Origin: Onchocerca lupi
Taxonomy: Eukaryota > Nematoda > Chromadorea > Rhabditida > Onchocercidae
Assembly: GCA_028564675.1 (NCBI GenBank)
Contig: JAOVVO010000432.1
Location: forward strand, 1 to 64,000
Direction: 5' to 3'
DNA length: 64,000 nucleotides
Within the stretch, counting starts at the first letter, position 1. Each line of letters opens with the position of its first letter. The notes beneath the pieces were generated by a model, which saw only the letters and a list, made by a program, of their open reading frames with translations, searched no databases and had not been told where the DNA came from. Position numbers and translations under genes: made by a program. Shown piece by piece: positions 27,173-39,966 of the stretch.

Positions 27173-29439
27173 TTTTTATTTAATGGAATTTTTCTTCTTT
27201 TCACACTTTCAATTTTTCGATGGGATGACTAGTTGTTTACAAGTGGGAAATGATGGCAAAGCTATTAGTAGTGCTATTTTCGTAACATTTGCGACACCAA
27301 TGATTAGACAATTATGAGAAGAACGAAATTCGGCGATAATATTCAAATTATTATGAATTGTTTGTTTAGTTTGAGATAGAAAAAAAAAAAAAAAAAAAAA
27401 AAAACGAAAAAATGATTAATAGAAGAATTAAAACGGATGCTGTATACTGCATAAATCGTAATCATTATTCGCAGAACTTCAAACTGTTTAGCGTAATATT
27501 TTCAATTTTATGAAATTTAAATTCGATTTGTCATATTTTCATTCGCAAATATGATAGGAATATTTTGATTTTAATTGTATAAAGCAAAAAATTTAAAAAA
27601 CGAAAAATCAAAAAAATTACATCAGTTATTATTAGTAATGCATACAAAAAAAGGAAAGATTTTTGGAATGTGAACTTGAATGATGTCATTGAAATGATAA
27701 ACATTAACTTTTTTTTTGTTTTTCAACTCTTTAATTTTAATGAACTATAAAATTCTATTCAAATTGCGTATTGTTATTCAAATTTCTGACGATTTTACTA
27801 AGTCTGCCTTGCTTAAATAATAAAGTTATTTCTGCATAACATAGCTCAGAAATTAAGATGTATAATTAAATTACAGTTAATTATATATTATGGCCACAAA
27901 AACAAAGCATTTCTTATTTCACGAAAATTTGTGTCTAAAAAAATATCAGATGCAAATATTTGATCAAATATTTTTGCAAAATTCCTAACAATATTAATTC
28001 ATCCGATATGAAAAAAAATGTTTGACAACAAATTTGGTATTCGAAAATTGTAAAATTCCTAACAAATAATTACAAACATCATTTATTAACATATTTTTAA
28101 TTTAAAATTTTTTTTTTCAAAATTTTTCCTCACTTGGTTGATTGATTGAATGATAGCAAGCAGTTTTTTTTTTTTTTTTGTTTTTGTTTATTTTTACAAA
28201 TATGTAAATTTTACGCTATGCTTTTGTTAAACTTCTCTTTCATCGAAGTGCATGGTGCAATTCGAAACTTTTCGCTGTCAATTGTTTCTGAATTTGGGAT
28301 GCAAATATATTTGTAAACAAATTAACAAAAGTAAATTATCCAGGAATATTCCCAAATTAATAAATATTTTAATATTAGAAAAATGACATCTAAAGGTTTG
28401 TTAATAAGTTGTAAAATATGTATATGCACATGTAATATTTTTATCTGATATCTTCTGGAAAATATGAAATACTACAATTCTTCTTTTTTTTTTTTTTTTT
28501 TGAAATAATATCAATCACGAAAAATTTGAGTATTTAATTGATCGAAATATCCAAATCACTATTGATTGAATGGTTTTTCTTTTTTTAGTATCAAAAATAT
28601 CAACGATTGTCGAAAAAAATAGGCGGAAAAAAAATTTTTAATTTGAGCTAAATTAAGTGATGAAAAAAATAATTTTGATATTTTAGAAAAAAAAAATCGA
28701 ATAATAAGCAGCAGATAAATTGAGTGAAAAAAAATAAATAAAATAAAATCTTGAAGTAAAAATTAGAAATTAACCAAAAAAAAAAAAAGTGGAAATGTGA
28801 AAATTTTATCATTGATAATTTAAAAAAATACTACAATCATTATTTTTTTACTTTATCTAATGACAAAAGAGAAGAAAAAAAAAAAAAAAAAAAAAAAGAA
28901 CGAAAGAAAGAGAAATGGAAAGTATTATACAATATTACGTAAATAATATATTAGTTGGCTGACAAGCTCAAATATTCATTAATTCGTATTCTTCTTGTCA
29001 ACCGTTTTTTTCATCATCTTTCATCTAATCATTGATATTTGGGGACAAAAAAGAAATAAAAGTTCTTTTTTTTCCTTTTTTTTTTTTTTTTTTTGATCAA
29101 TATTTACCACCTTTAAAAGCAGTAGTAGTACAACATGCATAATAGTTATTCCCTTAATTTTTCTTTCTTTTTATCCTTTTTGTTAAATTATAGCTCATCA
29201 ATACGAGGAAATTTGTTCAATCATTGTTAGTTAAATCTAAACAACTTAACCAATTGATGACACAACCCAAAGGCATGTTGCATTAAATTATATTTTATAA
29301 CATTAAGTCCTAAAATTTCTTATCCAATTTAAGATACATTTGCATTTTTATCATATGATTTTCAAGCATTTCTTTTTTAAATTCTTATAATTGATTAAAA
29401 TATATGATAAAGATATTTTTTTCCTGTAACTTTTCCAAA

Positions 29440-29472
29440 ATATATATATATATATATATAAATATATATATT
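29440..29472. repeat. (TA)n microsatellite
   Basis: Alternating TA run with one AAAT interruption. Confidence 0.85.
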
Positions 29473-31124
29473 TGATTGATTAATAAAGTTTGGATACATT
29501 TATAATGCATAAATTTCATATTTTGGAGTAATTATAATAAAAAAGTTGCAAAAAAAGTTGATTTTAGTAAAATTAAAAAATATTAATTTTTTGTCTATCT
29601 TTTTTTTTTTTTTTTCGTGCGACATAACGTATTGATTTTTTTAAACTACATTATTAGTTTCTTGCATTTTGGAAATCAATTTTTCTCCATGGATTCTGAA
29701 AAACTTTTGAAGTGGTGCTTTAAGCCTTTTATAGCTGTAAACAATAAGATTGCTAATGATTGTTTATTTATATTATCATTGTTTCGATTTGTTGAAGTTA
29801 TTCGTTGCCATTTTCACTTGCATAATAAATTCCATTATAATAGAGATTTTTAATGAATTGCATAAGCAGTGGGCGTTTTTGAATTAAATAAAAAATTCAT
29901 TTTGAAATGAAAAATGAAAAAAATTCCATCATATTCAATACCAATAATTTTGTTGTATCGAAATACAAATGAGAATTTAAAGAATTTACTAAAAATTGCA
30001 CCAATTAGTCTTTTTTTGAAGAAAAGAATGCATTTTTTCTCTTCTTTTTTTTTTTTTTGAAGTAGGCGATAGAACAATTTCTCTTTTGCCTTCATAATTT
30101 TTAATGATTGCTTTCAGTTACGGAAGAAAGAAAAAGTGTAGAAAAATCATTTTTAAAGTTGTTTCAATAAGCCAACTTGTTTGCTGTATCTATTATTAGT
30201 TGGTGACAAACTTTCTTTTTTTTTTTCTTTTTTTTGAAGCATTGTGTCGTTAAGATAAGAAATTAAGATAAATTTTAAGGAAAGAAAAACACAGCACTTT
30301 GTTCGATTAAAATTTTACTAAAATTAGCTGATGAATACTACTAATCATTTTTGATATAATAAATCAGATAACATCGCTCTATATTAAAATAAAATTTATG
30401 AATTATAGGAATTTTCAATTTATGGATTATAGGTAAATTTAGATTTGAAAAATTTATGAATTATGAAAATTTTCAAACAGCTTCACATTCATTCAAATAA
30501 TTAATGTTTTACTACTGTATATTACTGTAAATTCGGTTGTTGAAATCCTACTATTGTATATTACCGTAAATTCACCTGCTGCTAATCTGTTTCGAGTATA
30601 AATTAGACTTAAAAGATAAACTGTCCGTAGTGAATTTCTATCCGTTTTTCAAAGTTATTAAGTAAAACTCAAGGCGAAAACTTCTCTTTTCTTCCTTTTT
30701 CGATGAATTTCAGTCAAATTTTTTGAAAAATTATTTAGAAACAACCTGTTTTCCTGTCACACAGCATGCAAAGTTTGAGATAAATTACATTGTAATTACT
30801 GTCTGGTTCAACTATATATTTTAATTTCAATAATTTTCAAAAGAAAGTAAATTAGGGGCCTTTCTTGTCTTACATTTGCATTTGAAAAATGTCCCGCAAA
30901 AAACTTTTCTTTTTGCTTTCTCTAAAAGTTTGCTCATCAATCTATTGCTTTCATTATATTACTTTTGTTTCAAAGATTTTCTCGACTATTAGACCAATAA
31001 ACAAAAAATCAAGATCTCTTCTAAAAATTTAATAATCTTCAAAATTGTTTTGTCATTTCTTTTGTTTCGTTTATTTCTTTCAAATTTTCTTCTGGGACAC
31101 GAAAATTGTCAGGAGATAAGGGGA

Positions 31125-31178
31125 AAGAGAGAGAGAGAGAGAGGGAGAGAAGAAAAAGAAAGGGAAAAGAGGGAGAGG
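31125..31178. repeat. (GA)n-rich purine tract
   Basis: GA dinucleotides followed by a longer purine-only segment on the plus strand. Confidence 0.85.
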
Positions 31179-31400
31179 GTGAAAATTTGAAAAAAAAAGA
31201 AAAAAAAAAACAAGAAGTTAAGAATGCATAATTACTTTTTGATGTAAGATATTGATATTGCAAACTCTTAAAAAATGCAAATAATTTCTAGTTTTGTTTT
31301 CTGAAATGAGCTAACAATGAATTTAGTATCATCAAAAAACAAGACCTTTTTTTTTTCTTTTTTTTTTCTTCCCACTTGTTTTTTAATTTTCATACTTTAC

Positions 31401-31449
31401 CTCTCTCTCTCTCTCTCTCTCCCTCCCTCTCTCTCTCTCTCTCTCTCTT
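31401..31449. repeat. (CT)n microsatellite
   Basis: CT run with a CCCTCC interruption. It is the pyrimidine counterpart of the GA tract 250 bases to its left, so the two could pair as an inverted repeat. Confidence 0.9.
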
Positions 31450-32120
31450 ATCCATATTTTTTGTTTTTTCCTCCTATCCTTTTTCAAGTTGTTTTCCATT
31501 AAGTAACATTTACACAAATATGGACAAATGTGCACATAAAAATGGAAATATTTTGAATGAAAATAAGATGTTTTGAAGATGGGAATGATACGAAAGTATT
31601 CATGCGAAACTTTGTAATCAAGAATTTTCCCATCTAAACACATTGATAAAGAGAGAATGAAAGAAGAAAAGGAGGAAAGAGAGGGAGAGAGAGAGAGGAA
31701 TTAAAATGATACGATAATCTGGATGAGTGATAGTATTCAAGATTACGGATGGCTAATAATTGATTAGTTAGCTAATTTCAAAAATAAGTTAAAATTTGAA
31801 AAATGGGAAAAAAAAATTAACCTGAAATTATTGGACTAATAATAATTACTCATATTCTTAAACTAATTATTAAAAAATTTATATCAAATAAATCTTTGCT
31901 AAATAAAATTTTTCCAGAAATATTCATAAAAAAAGTAACAAGAATTGTATGAAAGAGAGAGAGAGGTGAGAGGGAGGAAGGAGAGAGAGAGAGAAAAAAA
32001 GAAAGGATTACATATATATATAGATAGATAAATGCACAAGTAAAGGTGTTTATTACCTCATTTCATATTAGATGGATTCGTTTTGTGTTATTTTATTTCT
32101 TGATATCTATTTGTAAAATT

Positions 32121-32200
32121 GAATCAATCAATCAATCAACTGATCAGTCAATCAACCGATGAATCAATCAATCAATCAATCAATCTATCTATCTATCTAT
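32121..32200. repeat. (ATCA)n/(TCTA)n compound microsatellite
   Basis: ATCA tetranucleotides pass into TCTA tetranucleotides. It lies about 210 bases upstream of the amine-receptor start codon, so it falls in the promoter or 5' untranslated region. Confidence 0.85.
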
Positions 32201-32410
32201 ACATAAAACTGAAAGAATTGATTAGAAATGGTTGAATTGAATTGATAATTATTATTTGTTTTAATGCTAATATTATGAGAACAGTAAACCAATAATAAAA
32301 ATATTATAATTAGCTATCGTGAAATCTATTATGCAAATGCGAAAACAACGTTGTTATTTTTATTTGAAGATTAATCATACATCACTAAACAGCAAATCAA
32401 ATTATCATCA

Positions 32411-34513
32411 ATGGTTATTGCTAAAATACTCTCAGTTCAAGAGGAGCTGCTTAATTCATCGATTATTAATTTAAAAATTAATAATTCTAATCCAAATTGG
32501 AACATTCAATCATATCATGAAATGCAACAACAATATTCTTTGGCAAATATCCCATTGGATTCTAAAAATCCATCATTTCCTGAATTAATTATTGGAACTG
32601 TTACTTATGTGGTTAGTTGAATATATTTAATGCTCGTTTTTCTTTTTTTTTTTTTTTTCAAAATTTTGCTTTGAGTCTAAATTTTTTTTTTTCTTTCAGA
32701 TAAAATATATTTGATAATTTGACGAAAAAAAAAAAAGAAAAAAGAAAGAAAACTAATATTAAACATAAAAATATTCTAAGGTTAAAATTTTAAAACATTA
32801 TTTCTTTCTTTTTTTCTCCTTTTTTTTTTTTTTTTTTTTTAGAAAGAATCTATTAAAAAGTTTTAGATAAATTCAACTTGAATTTCAATAAGTTGCGTGC
32901 ATTTCTTATGATATTAAATTATTTAAACAAATACTTACAAACAAATTAACATGCATAATAATTAAAAAAAAAATACATTTGCAATAGCAGATATAATAAT
33001 TTAAATTATGGCCAAAATAAAGAATGTTTTTAGCATGCAAATGAAAATAAATGTTTGCTTAAAATGCATTATGTTTGATTGACAAATTTTTGTGTTTGAC
33101 CAAAAAATATAAAACATTTGTGACATGAAAATCGAAAAATCAAATTTCTGAAACATATTAACATATTCAAGTTCAGGTTTGCACTTCTAAATAGATAATG
33201 GCTTTTTTCAATATTATATTTATTTATGAAGTGTTATTGCGGGGAAAAATATATTGCCATCAGTAAACATTTCAATGATTGTAAATCAAATTTTCAAATC
33301 TAAAAGAAGACAATTTCAAATTGTATAATCAAAAATATCTTGATTATTTTCCTGGGGATATGAAGATTAGAGAAAGGCAAAAAAGAAAAAGGGAGAAAAA
33401 AATAAGTCATTAAAATGTTTTCATGAATTTTAGCTTCTTGGATCATTTAAATTTTTAAAAAATAAAAGAGAAAACAACATTTTATTTGCGAAATTAATTC
33501 TTTTAATTAACACCTGTTAGTAATTAGATCATTTAAATTTTTAAAAAATAAAAGAGAAAACAACATTTTATTTGCGAAATTAATTCTTTTAATTAACACC
33601 TGTTAGTAATTAGATCATTTATATTTCTAAAAGATAAAAAAGAAAACAACATTTTATTTAGGAAATAAATGCTTTTAATTAACAGCTGTTAGTAATTAAC
33701 AAATAATAAAATTTCAAATTTAACTGCGAAAATTTATTTCCTTTCTTTTTTTTTCTAAATATAATTATAATTTTAAAAATATAATTTATTTAAAACATAA
33801 TACTCGTTTTTCCCTTTTAAAATATATGCTATTTAATGTAATCAAAAAATGACAAAATTTTAATTTTTTAATATGCAATATTAATTTCTGCTTCATTTAA
33901 TTAATCATATAATAGATTTTACCTTTACAGGTAATAATTATGACAACAATTGTGGGAAATTCACTTGTTGTTATTTCTGTATTCAGTTATCGTCCATTAA
34001 AAAAAGTTCAGAACTATTTTTTGGTTTCTCTGGCAGCATCAGATTTATGTGTTGCAACATTTGTTATGCCACTTCACGTTGTTAAATTTATTGCCGGTAA
34101 GATAATTTACAGTTTAATTTATAAATTGTTGATTAAATCCAAAAATTTAATTCCACTTTAATTATTTTTCCATTAAGAAAATTGTTTAATTATATTTAAT
34201 AATTAAAATTTTGCTTCATAATTCCATGCATCAATATCAATTTTTGTCCTTTTTGTCCTTATTTGTTTAATTTTTCCACAAATATGTAATTAACTCTTGA
34301 TTAGTTTCCTTATCGAACTTCAATATTTTTAGCAAAAAATAGTAATTATCAAGTAGATTGATTAGTGGTAATCTAATTCTTATTCAATTTTTATCTTTAT
34401 CTAAGTAAACATTTCGCATATGGATTACGGAAGCAAATATTTTACCATTTATTGCAGTAATGTTTTATTGCTTTGAATTATTCCAAGAAAAATCTTTAAA
34501 TACTCACCTTTTC

Positions 34514-34546
<33 letters not shown>

Positions 34547-37500
34547 AGATTCAAATATAACATTAAAAAGTTTATTTGTTCCCTTACTTGAATATAAAAA
34601 AAAAAAAGCTGAAAAGTTTACAGCAACTTCTAATTTACCTTTTTCTGATCTTTCTTTTCGTTTTTGACTTACTTCCTCATTATTACTTTTTTTAGCGAAA
34701 ATTTCCAATTATGACATAAATAAGGTTTCAGAGAGAAAATTTTTGAGAAAATTTCTCAATATTAATATATCTTATAAGTATTATCAAAAGTTTGATCAAT
34801 TTATACTTCTAAAGATTTTTTGAGGAAATAAAAATTCATTTTTTTTTTTTTTTTTTTTTTTTACAAAAAGAAACAAATATATTATTAAAAATACATTATG
34901 ATGTAGCGATTGGCAATTTATAAATCAATCAATGGAATATCTTTAAACATTATATGCTTTTTAACATTTGAATCATAATCATGCGAAATTTTTGATTAGA
35001 AAAAAATCTTGAAATAATTTGTTATTTAAATTTTTAGCGTTACTTCTAATTATTTACAAATAATATTCGTCTAATTTATGTCATTTTAAAGTTGCGTCAA
35101 ATAATATTCAAACTTTTTTTGGAATATTTGCTATCATTTTAAAAAGGTAAAAATTCAAATTTAACTCATAAAGCATAACAGTATTTTCTTGACAACGTGT
35201 AATAATCTTTTTTTTTTTTTTAGTTGTTTACATTTTTCGAAACAAATAAAAATCAATCAATAGAATATCTTATAAGATATAGCTCTAGAAAAAGCAGAAA
35301 AGTTAAAATGGAAAGAATTGAAAAAAAAGGAAAAAAAAAAGGGATGGATTAAGTTTTGATGCTTCAAAACATTGATATTTGTTTAGCAGAGTCTTCATTC
35401 GACTGGCAATAATTACTGGTTAATTAGTATTTGGCTGTAAAATTTGAATTTTCAAGAAATGTATGAATTTCGAAAATTTTAAGAGATTGAATATTATTTT
35501 AATTAAAATAATTGAAAAAAATTAACTCTTACCAGCTTTACATTCAAATTTATTTGTTACACTTAAATTATACCAAATATTTCTAACTTGATAAGAACAA
35601 TATGCAATAATCTAGTTTTTTTTTTCTTTTTCTTTTATTCAATTATCAAATTAACTGATTAATTATAACAAGAAGCATTGATTTTATCAAATCCTAATGT
35701 ATATAGAGTAGGAATGCAGTTTGCAATACTTTAGATAAGTTTTTGCAAAATTCATTAAAAGCTCAAGCTAATTGGCATGTTATATTGACGAACCTGGCAT
35801 TTTTGCGATGATATCATATAATTAATTTATGGGTATGACGAAAATATGATTGAGGAATGTATTGAGGGAGTTGAAATAAATTAATTAATTTCATTAAATT
35901 CTGTTTTTCTCCATTTTGCATGTATTTTAAGTTTAGAAAAATGAAATGGAAAAAAAAAAGTAAAGAAGTATTCAATAAAGTTTAAAAAAAAAAAAAAAAA
36001 AGGAAGAGATAATAATGAACTAAAATTAAAAATCAACGGATGATCTTTGGTTGATAGCTTAACAGAAGAATGGAACATATAGTGAATAAGCAATTTTGCC
36101 AACGAAAAAGTTGAAATTAACAAAAAAAAGAAAAAAGATAAAGAAAAAAAATCTTCGAAAAGGAAAAAGAAAAGAGACAATTAATTGAAACAAAGACGAA
36201 ATAAAATTGAATTTTGATAGTTTCCAATAAAAGAAAGGAAGAAATGTTTCTTACTGATTTGCATGCTAAATATAGATAAATAATGATAATATTACGATTA
36301 TTTCAGTTTTAATCAAGCAAAATTAAAAGATTTTTATCAATATTATGAAAGGATGAATTTATTTTATGATAAAAATGATTTGGGATATTTTTTAGATTAA
36401 ACTAGAAGTAGGAGGAAAACTTGCAGAGATTCTTTTTTTTTTTATGTACATGGACTGAATAATGAAGAAGTAAATATAACGTAATTTTTGAAAAAATTCA
36501 AAATAGAAGAAATTATTTTTGGTGTAATTTCTTGAAATGTTCAAAATTAGAATAAATTATTGTTGTTCATCTCTTCATTTTTCTCTTATAAATGGGAAAT
36601 TCTAAGAAAAATTATTTTTTATGCCAATTATTTGCCTGATCATTATTCGTTTTACATTATATTATTATTATTGCTATTATAAGTTATATTAGTTTTTAAC
36701 ATTTTAAATCTATTTACAATTTGATAAGAGTGATAATGGTAATAAGTTAAACACTAAAAAAAAAAAAAAAAAAAAAAACATATAGATAACATAATCTATA
36801 TTTTTAATTTCCATTGTTTTTAATCAGTTTTTCAGTCAAGTCTTTTTTTTTTTCTGATAAAAATAATAATTCCAAAAATATGCAGAAATATATTTTAGGT
36901 GGACGATGGTTATTAGGAATGACCTTATGTCATATATTTACAACAGCAGATATACTACTTTGTACATCATCAATTCTAAATCTTTGTGCGATCGCATTGG
37001 ATCGTTATTGGGCAATTCATGATCCGATCAACTATGTTCATAAAAGAACGTTGAAATTTGTTTGTCGAACAATTGCTGTGGTAAATATAATTTATTCATG
37101 AAATAATTCATCGCAATAAAATGACATTAAATTATTATCGGTAAATTAATAATTACGAATAAATTATTTCATTTGCCTAATGGCATTTTGTTTGTTTGTT
37201 TATTTGTTTATTTGTTTATTTTTATAATAGATATTAATTCGAACAATGCTTGTTTAAAAGAAATCATTAATTTGCAAATATTATTCTTATAGTTATATAT
37301 ATATATTGTAATTCAAATGAAATTAATCAAATTTTTTTTTTTTTTTTTTTGACAACATAACTTCCTTTCTTCAATTTCAATATTCAAATTTTTCGATTTA
37401 AAAATAATCAAATAATTCCATTTTTTTTTTTCGTTTTTTTTTTTTTTTTTTCAGGTTTGGTTAGCAAGTGCATGTATCAGTGTTCCACCAGTAATTGGCT

Positions 37501-39753
37501 GGAATGATTGGTCGAGTGAAAATTTAAAAAGTCATTGTGAGCTAACAACTGAAAAAGCATTTGTTGTTTATTCGGCTAGTGGTTCATTTTTTGTGCCTCT
37601 TATTGTGATGGTAATTGTTTATGTCAAAATTTTTCTTGCTGCTCGACAACGAATCCGAAAAAATTGGAGTTTGTTTATTTTTGTTTATTTTTTTGCTTAT
37701 TTTGATTATTTATTTGCTGAAGTTTAAAAGAAGAAAAAAAAAAAATTACAAAATTACAAAATTTCAAATTTTTAAAATTTTCCCGAAATCTAGAAAATTT
37801 AAAATATTTTGGATAATTTTTTGCATGAAAAATCTCTTTTAAATCCCGATTTTTTGAAAAATTTCAGAAACTTCATCATCATTCATTCTTTATTTAGGTC
37901 GAAGTGCGCTAGCAGGTGGTGAAAATAAATTTACACCCAGACAACCATATGTACGGAAGAATAACCTTCAAGCATTCGATAATACACATATAGTTTCAAT
38001 TGTTAATCATAGTGGAATTCGTGAAATGATATGTTAATAAAATTCATATAATTAAGGAAAAAAGAAAAAAAATTGACCGGCATTTTTTTTTTTTTTTTTT
38101 TTTTTTTTTGTAAATGAAAAAATTTAATTATAAATTCAGATTATATCTATCCTTTGATTAATTCAATATTTCAAAAATGTTTCGTTATTATTCGTTAAAT
38201 TAAATTAGTTAAAATTTGAATTAATATAATCCAAATTGTTTCGAAATATTTTAATCAATTGACGAAACAACAAGCAAATAAAAAAAATTGCTTATTTGTA
38301 TGATAATTTTATAAAATATTCCAGTAATTAAATGGGAAAATTTAACGATCAAAAATGCAAAAAAAAAAAAAAAAAATCGACAAAATTTCAAAAATTTTTA
38401 TGATGCAATATATTTTCAGGCTCTTACACGAAGCAGTCGTACTCATAGTAATGAAATGTTATCCAATAATTCTCGATATGCAGCAAAAGCATTAAACAAT
38501 GAAATGCAGGTTATCAATAATTGAAAAAAAGAAATTAATTAAATTTGTTTAATTTTGAGAAATTTCAATCAATTTCACCAATGGAAAAATGTTCTTTTCA
38601 TCCATCATAATGGATAATGTGAAAAATTTTTTGCTTTTTTTATTTTACAATTTTTAGGATGATATTATAATGTATTTTTGTTTAAAATAAGCAATTCTTA
38701 ATTGCTAAAGAAATTTTTTTTTTTTGCCTAAACAATAGCGTATGTATCGATTAATTCAAAAATGTTTAATTTTAAAATTGAAACAAATTTATAATTGATA
38801 ATTTAATTGGCGGAAAACGAACTTTTTCAAAACTTACTTGTTTTTTTTTTTTTGAATTTAAGGACCAAACTATAACTGCTCAAAGGCAACGTGAACAAAT
38901 TAGCGTATCGAAGGAAAAACGAGCTGCAAAAACGATTGCAGTTATTATTTTTGTTTTTTCATTTTGTTGGCTTCCATTCTTTTCAACCTATGTTATATTA
39001 CCATTTTGTGATTCATGCCATATTCATCCTAAGGTTAATTTTAATTTTTTAATTTAATTTTAATTTAAAATTTAAGAATAAAATTTGACAAATCAGTTTG
39101 TGTTGCATCAGTGGATTGAATAAAAAAAAAAAAAAAAATTAATTATGGAAAAAATTAAAATTTAGTCCTTTTTCTCTTTTTTTTTTTTTTTTAAATAGAA
39201 AACAATGATAATAAGTAATAATATATTTATAAATTAATGAGATTAATTGAATCATTCGTTCAGTATTATTTAATAATATAACGGAAGAAAATTTTGCTTA
39301 AATTTAATTAGCAAAAATTAATTTAACAAAATTTTTCTAGTTTTATTAGAAAATTTTTTGGAATTGTTTAATTTTATTTCATTATAAAATGTTTATTTCC
39401 AATTTTTTTTCCTAAAATTTATTTTATAGCTTTTGCCTTGAAATATCTATCTTGAATGGATCATGCGAAAAAAAAAAAAAAAAAAAAAAGAGGTTTTTCG
39501 TTTATAATTTAAGAAATAAAAGAATCCAAAAATTGAATGAATTTTTATTTTATGTAATAAATACATTTCAAAATGAATTTATTAAATTCAATTTTAATTA
39601 TAGATCATGCAAGCATTTGTATGGCTTGGTTATGTTAACTCATCGCTCAATCCATTTCTCTACGGCATATTAAACTTGGAATTTCGACGAGCATTTGAAA
39701 AAATTTTGTGTCCCAAATTGGCTAATTTCAATCGTAGGATTAGAACATGTTAA
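32411..39753 (+). CDS. aminergic G-protein-coupled receptor, tyramine/octopamine type
   Basis: Exons: 32411-32611, 33931-34096, 36899-37080, 37455-37668, 37898-38001, 38420-38509, 38863-39033, 39604-39753; in-phase, 425 residues, TAA stop. The N-terminus has NSS (15-17) and NNS (24-26) glycosylation sites. Class A hallmarks: GN at 76-77 (TM1), LAASD with D105 (TM2), C133, amine-binding D140 and DRY 157-159 (TM3), WNDW 199-202 and C211 (loop 2), S223 and S227 before P231 (TM5), CWLPF 354-358 (TM6), NPFLY 392-396 (TM7). The third intracellular loop is about 95 residues and the tail is short, a pattern usual for receptors coupled to Gi/o or Gq. The ALDRYWAI-DPINY and GWNDW stretches resemble nematode tyramine receptors (SER-2/TYRA class), but other biogenic amines cannot be excluded. 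The donor after exon 5 is the weakest junction. Confidence 0.95.
33441..33700. repeat. 86-bp tandem triplication in receptor intron 1
   Basis: Three consecutive copies start at 33441, 33527 and 33613 (period 86). The first two are identical as far as I can read; the third differs at scattered positions and near its end. Each unit begins GATCATTTA and ends in GTTAGTAATTA. It lies wholly within the intron between coding exons 1 and 2. Confidence 0.95.
34097..36898 (+). other. 2.8-kb intron 2 of the receptor gene
   Basis: Separates the TM1-TM2 exon from the TM3 exon. It contains long T runs (30 T at 34516-34545) and no coding segment I can support. Its ends are G|GTAAGA and TTTTAG|GT, and the frame resumes as a glycine codon. 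Confidence 0.8.
34516..34545. repeat. poly(T) run, 30 bases
   Basis: The longest uninterrupted homopolymer I found in the window. Runs of similar length occur at 1-29 (A), 60448-60476 (A), 38083-38109 (T), 27380-27404 (A) and 63510-63533 (A). Confidence 0.9.
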
Positions 39754-39960
39754 AATAAACCATAATATTATTCAATATTATTGTATCACGTTTATTATCA
39801 ATTATTTGATCGATCACAATGATACTTGGTATATCTTTGTCTTTTTTTGTTACATTCTTTAATTTGTTTCCTATAAATTGCCTTAATAAGTGAAATTATT
39901 AAAACAAAAGAAGTTTTATTCAAAATTTGTTATTCTTAACTTTAACAAAGTTATTTTAGT

Positions 39961-39966
39961 AATAAA
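39961..39966 (+). other. candidate polyadenylation signal, receptor gene
   Basis: AATAAA about 210 bases after the receptor stop. A second AATAAA directly follows the stop codon (39754-39759) and would leave almost no 3' UTR. Confidence 0.4.

Larger units (their letters stand above)
20001..32400. other. gene-poor AT-rich stretch upstream of the amine-receptor gene
   Basis: No supported exon was found. The stretch holds homopolymers up to about 25 bases (A run 27380-27404), an AT-rich repeat array (26.36-26.85 kb), GA/CT microsatellites at 23.17, 24.71, 31.13, 31.40, 31.67 and 31.96 kb, and a TA run near 29.44 kb. The 26.9-27.3 kb part is less AT-rich and contains a CRE-like palindrome and coding-like fragments. 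Promoter or 5' untranslated exons of the receptor could lie in the last few kilobases but cannot be recognised from sequence. Confidence 0.5.

Noticed and set aside
31317..31643. Frames on both strands around 31.4 kb
   Set aside because: They are translations of the CT microsatellite.
32411..39753. Calling the receptor a dopamine or serotonin receptor
   Set aside because: The WNDW motif in loop 2 and the DPINY segment fit tyramine/octopamine receptors better. The exact ligand still cannot be fixed from sequence.
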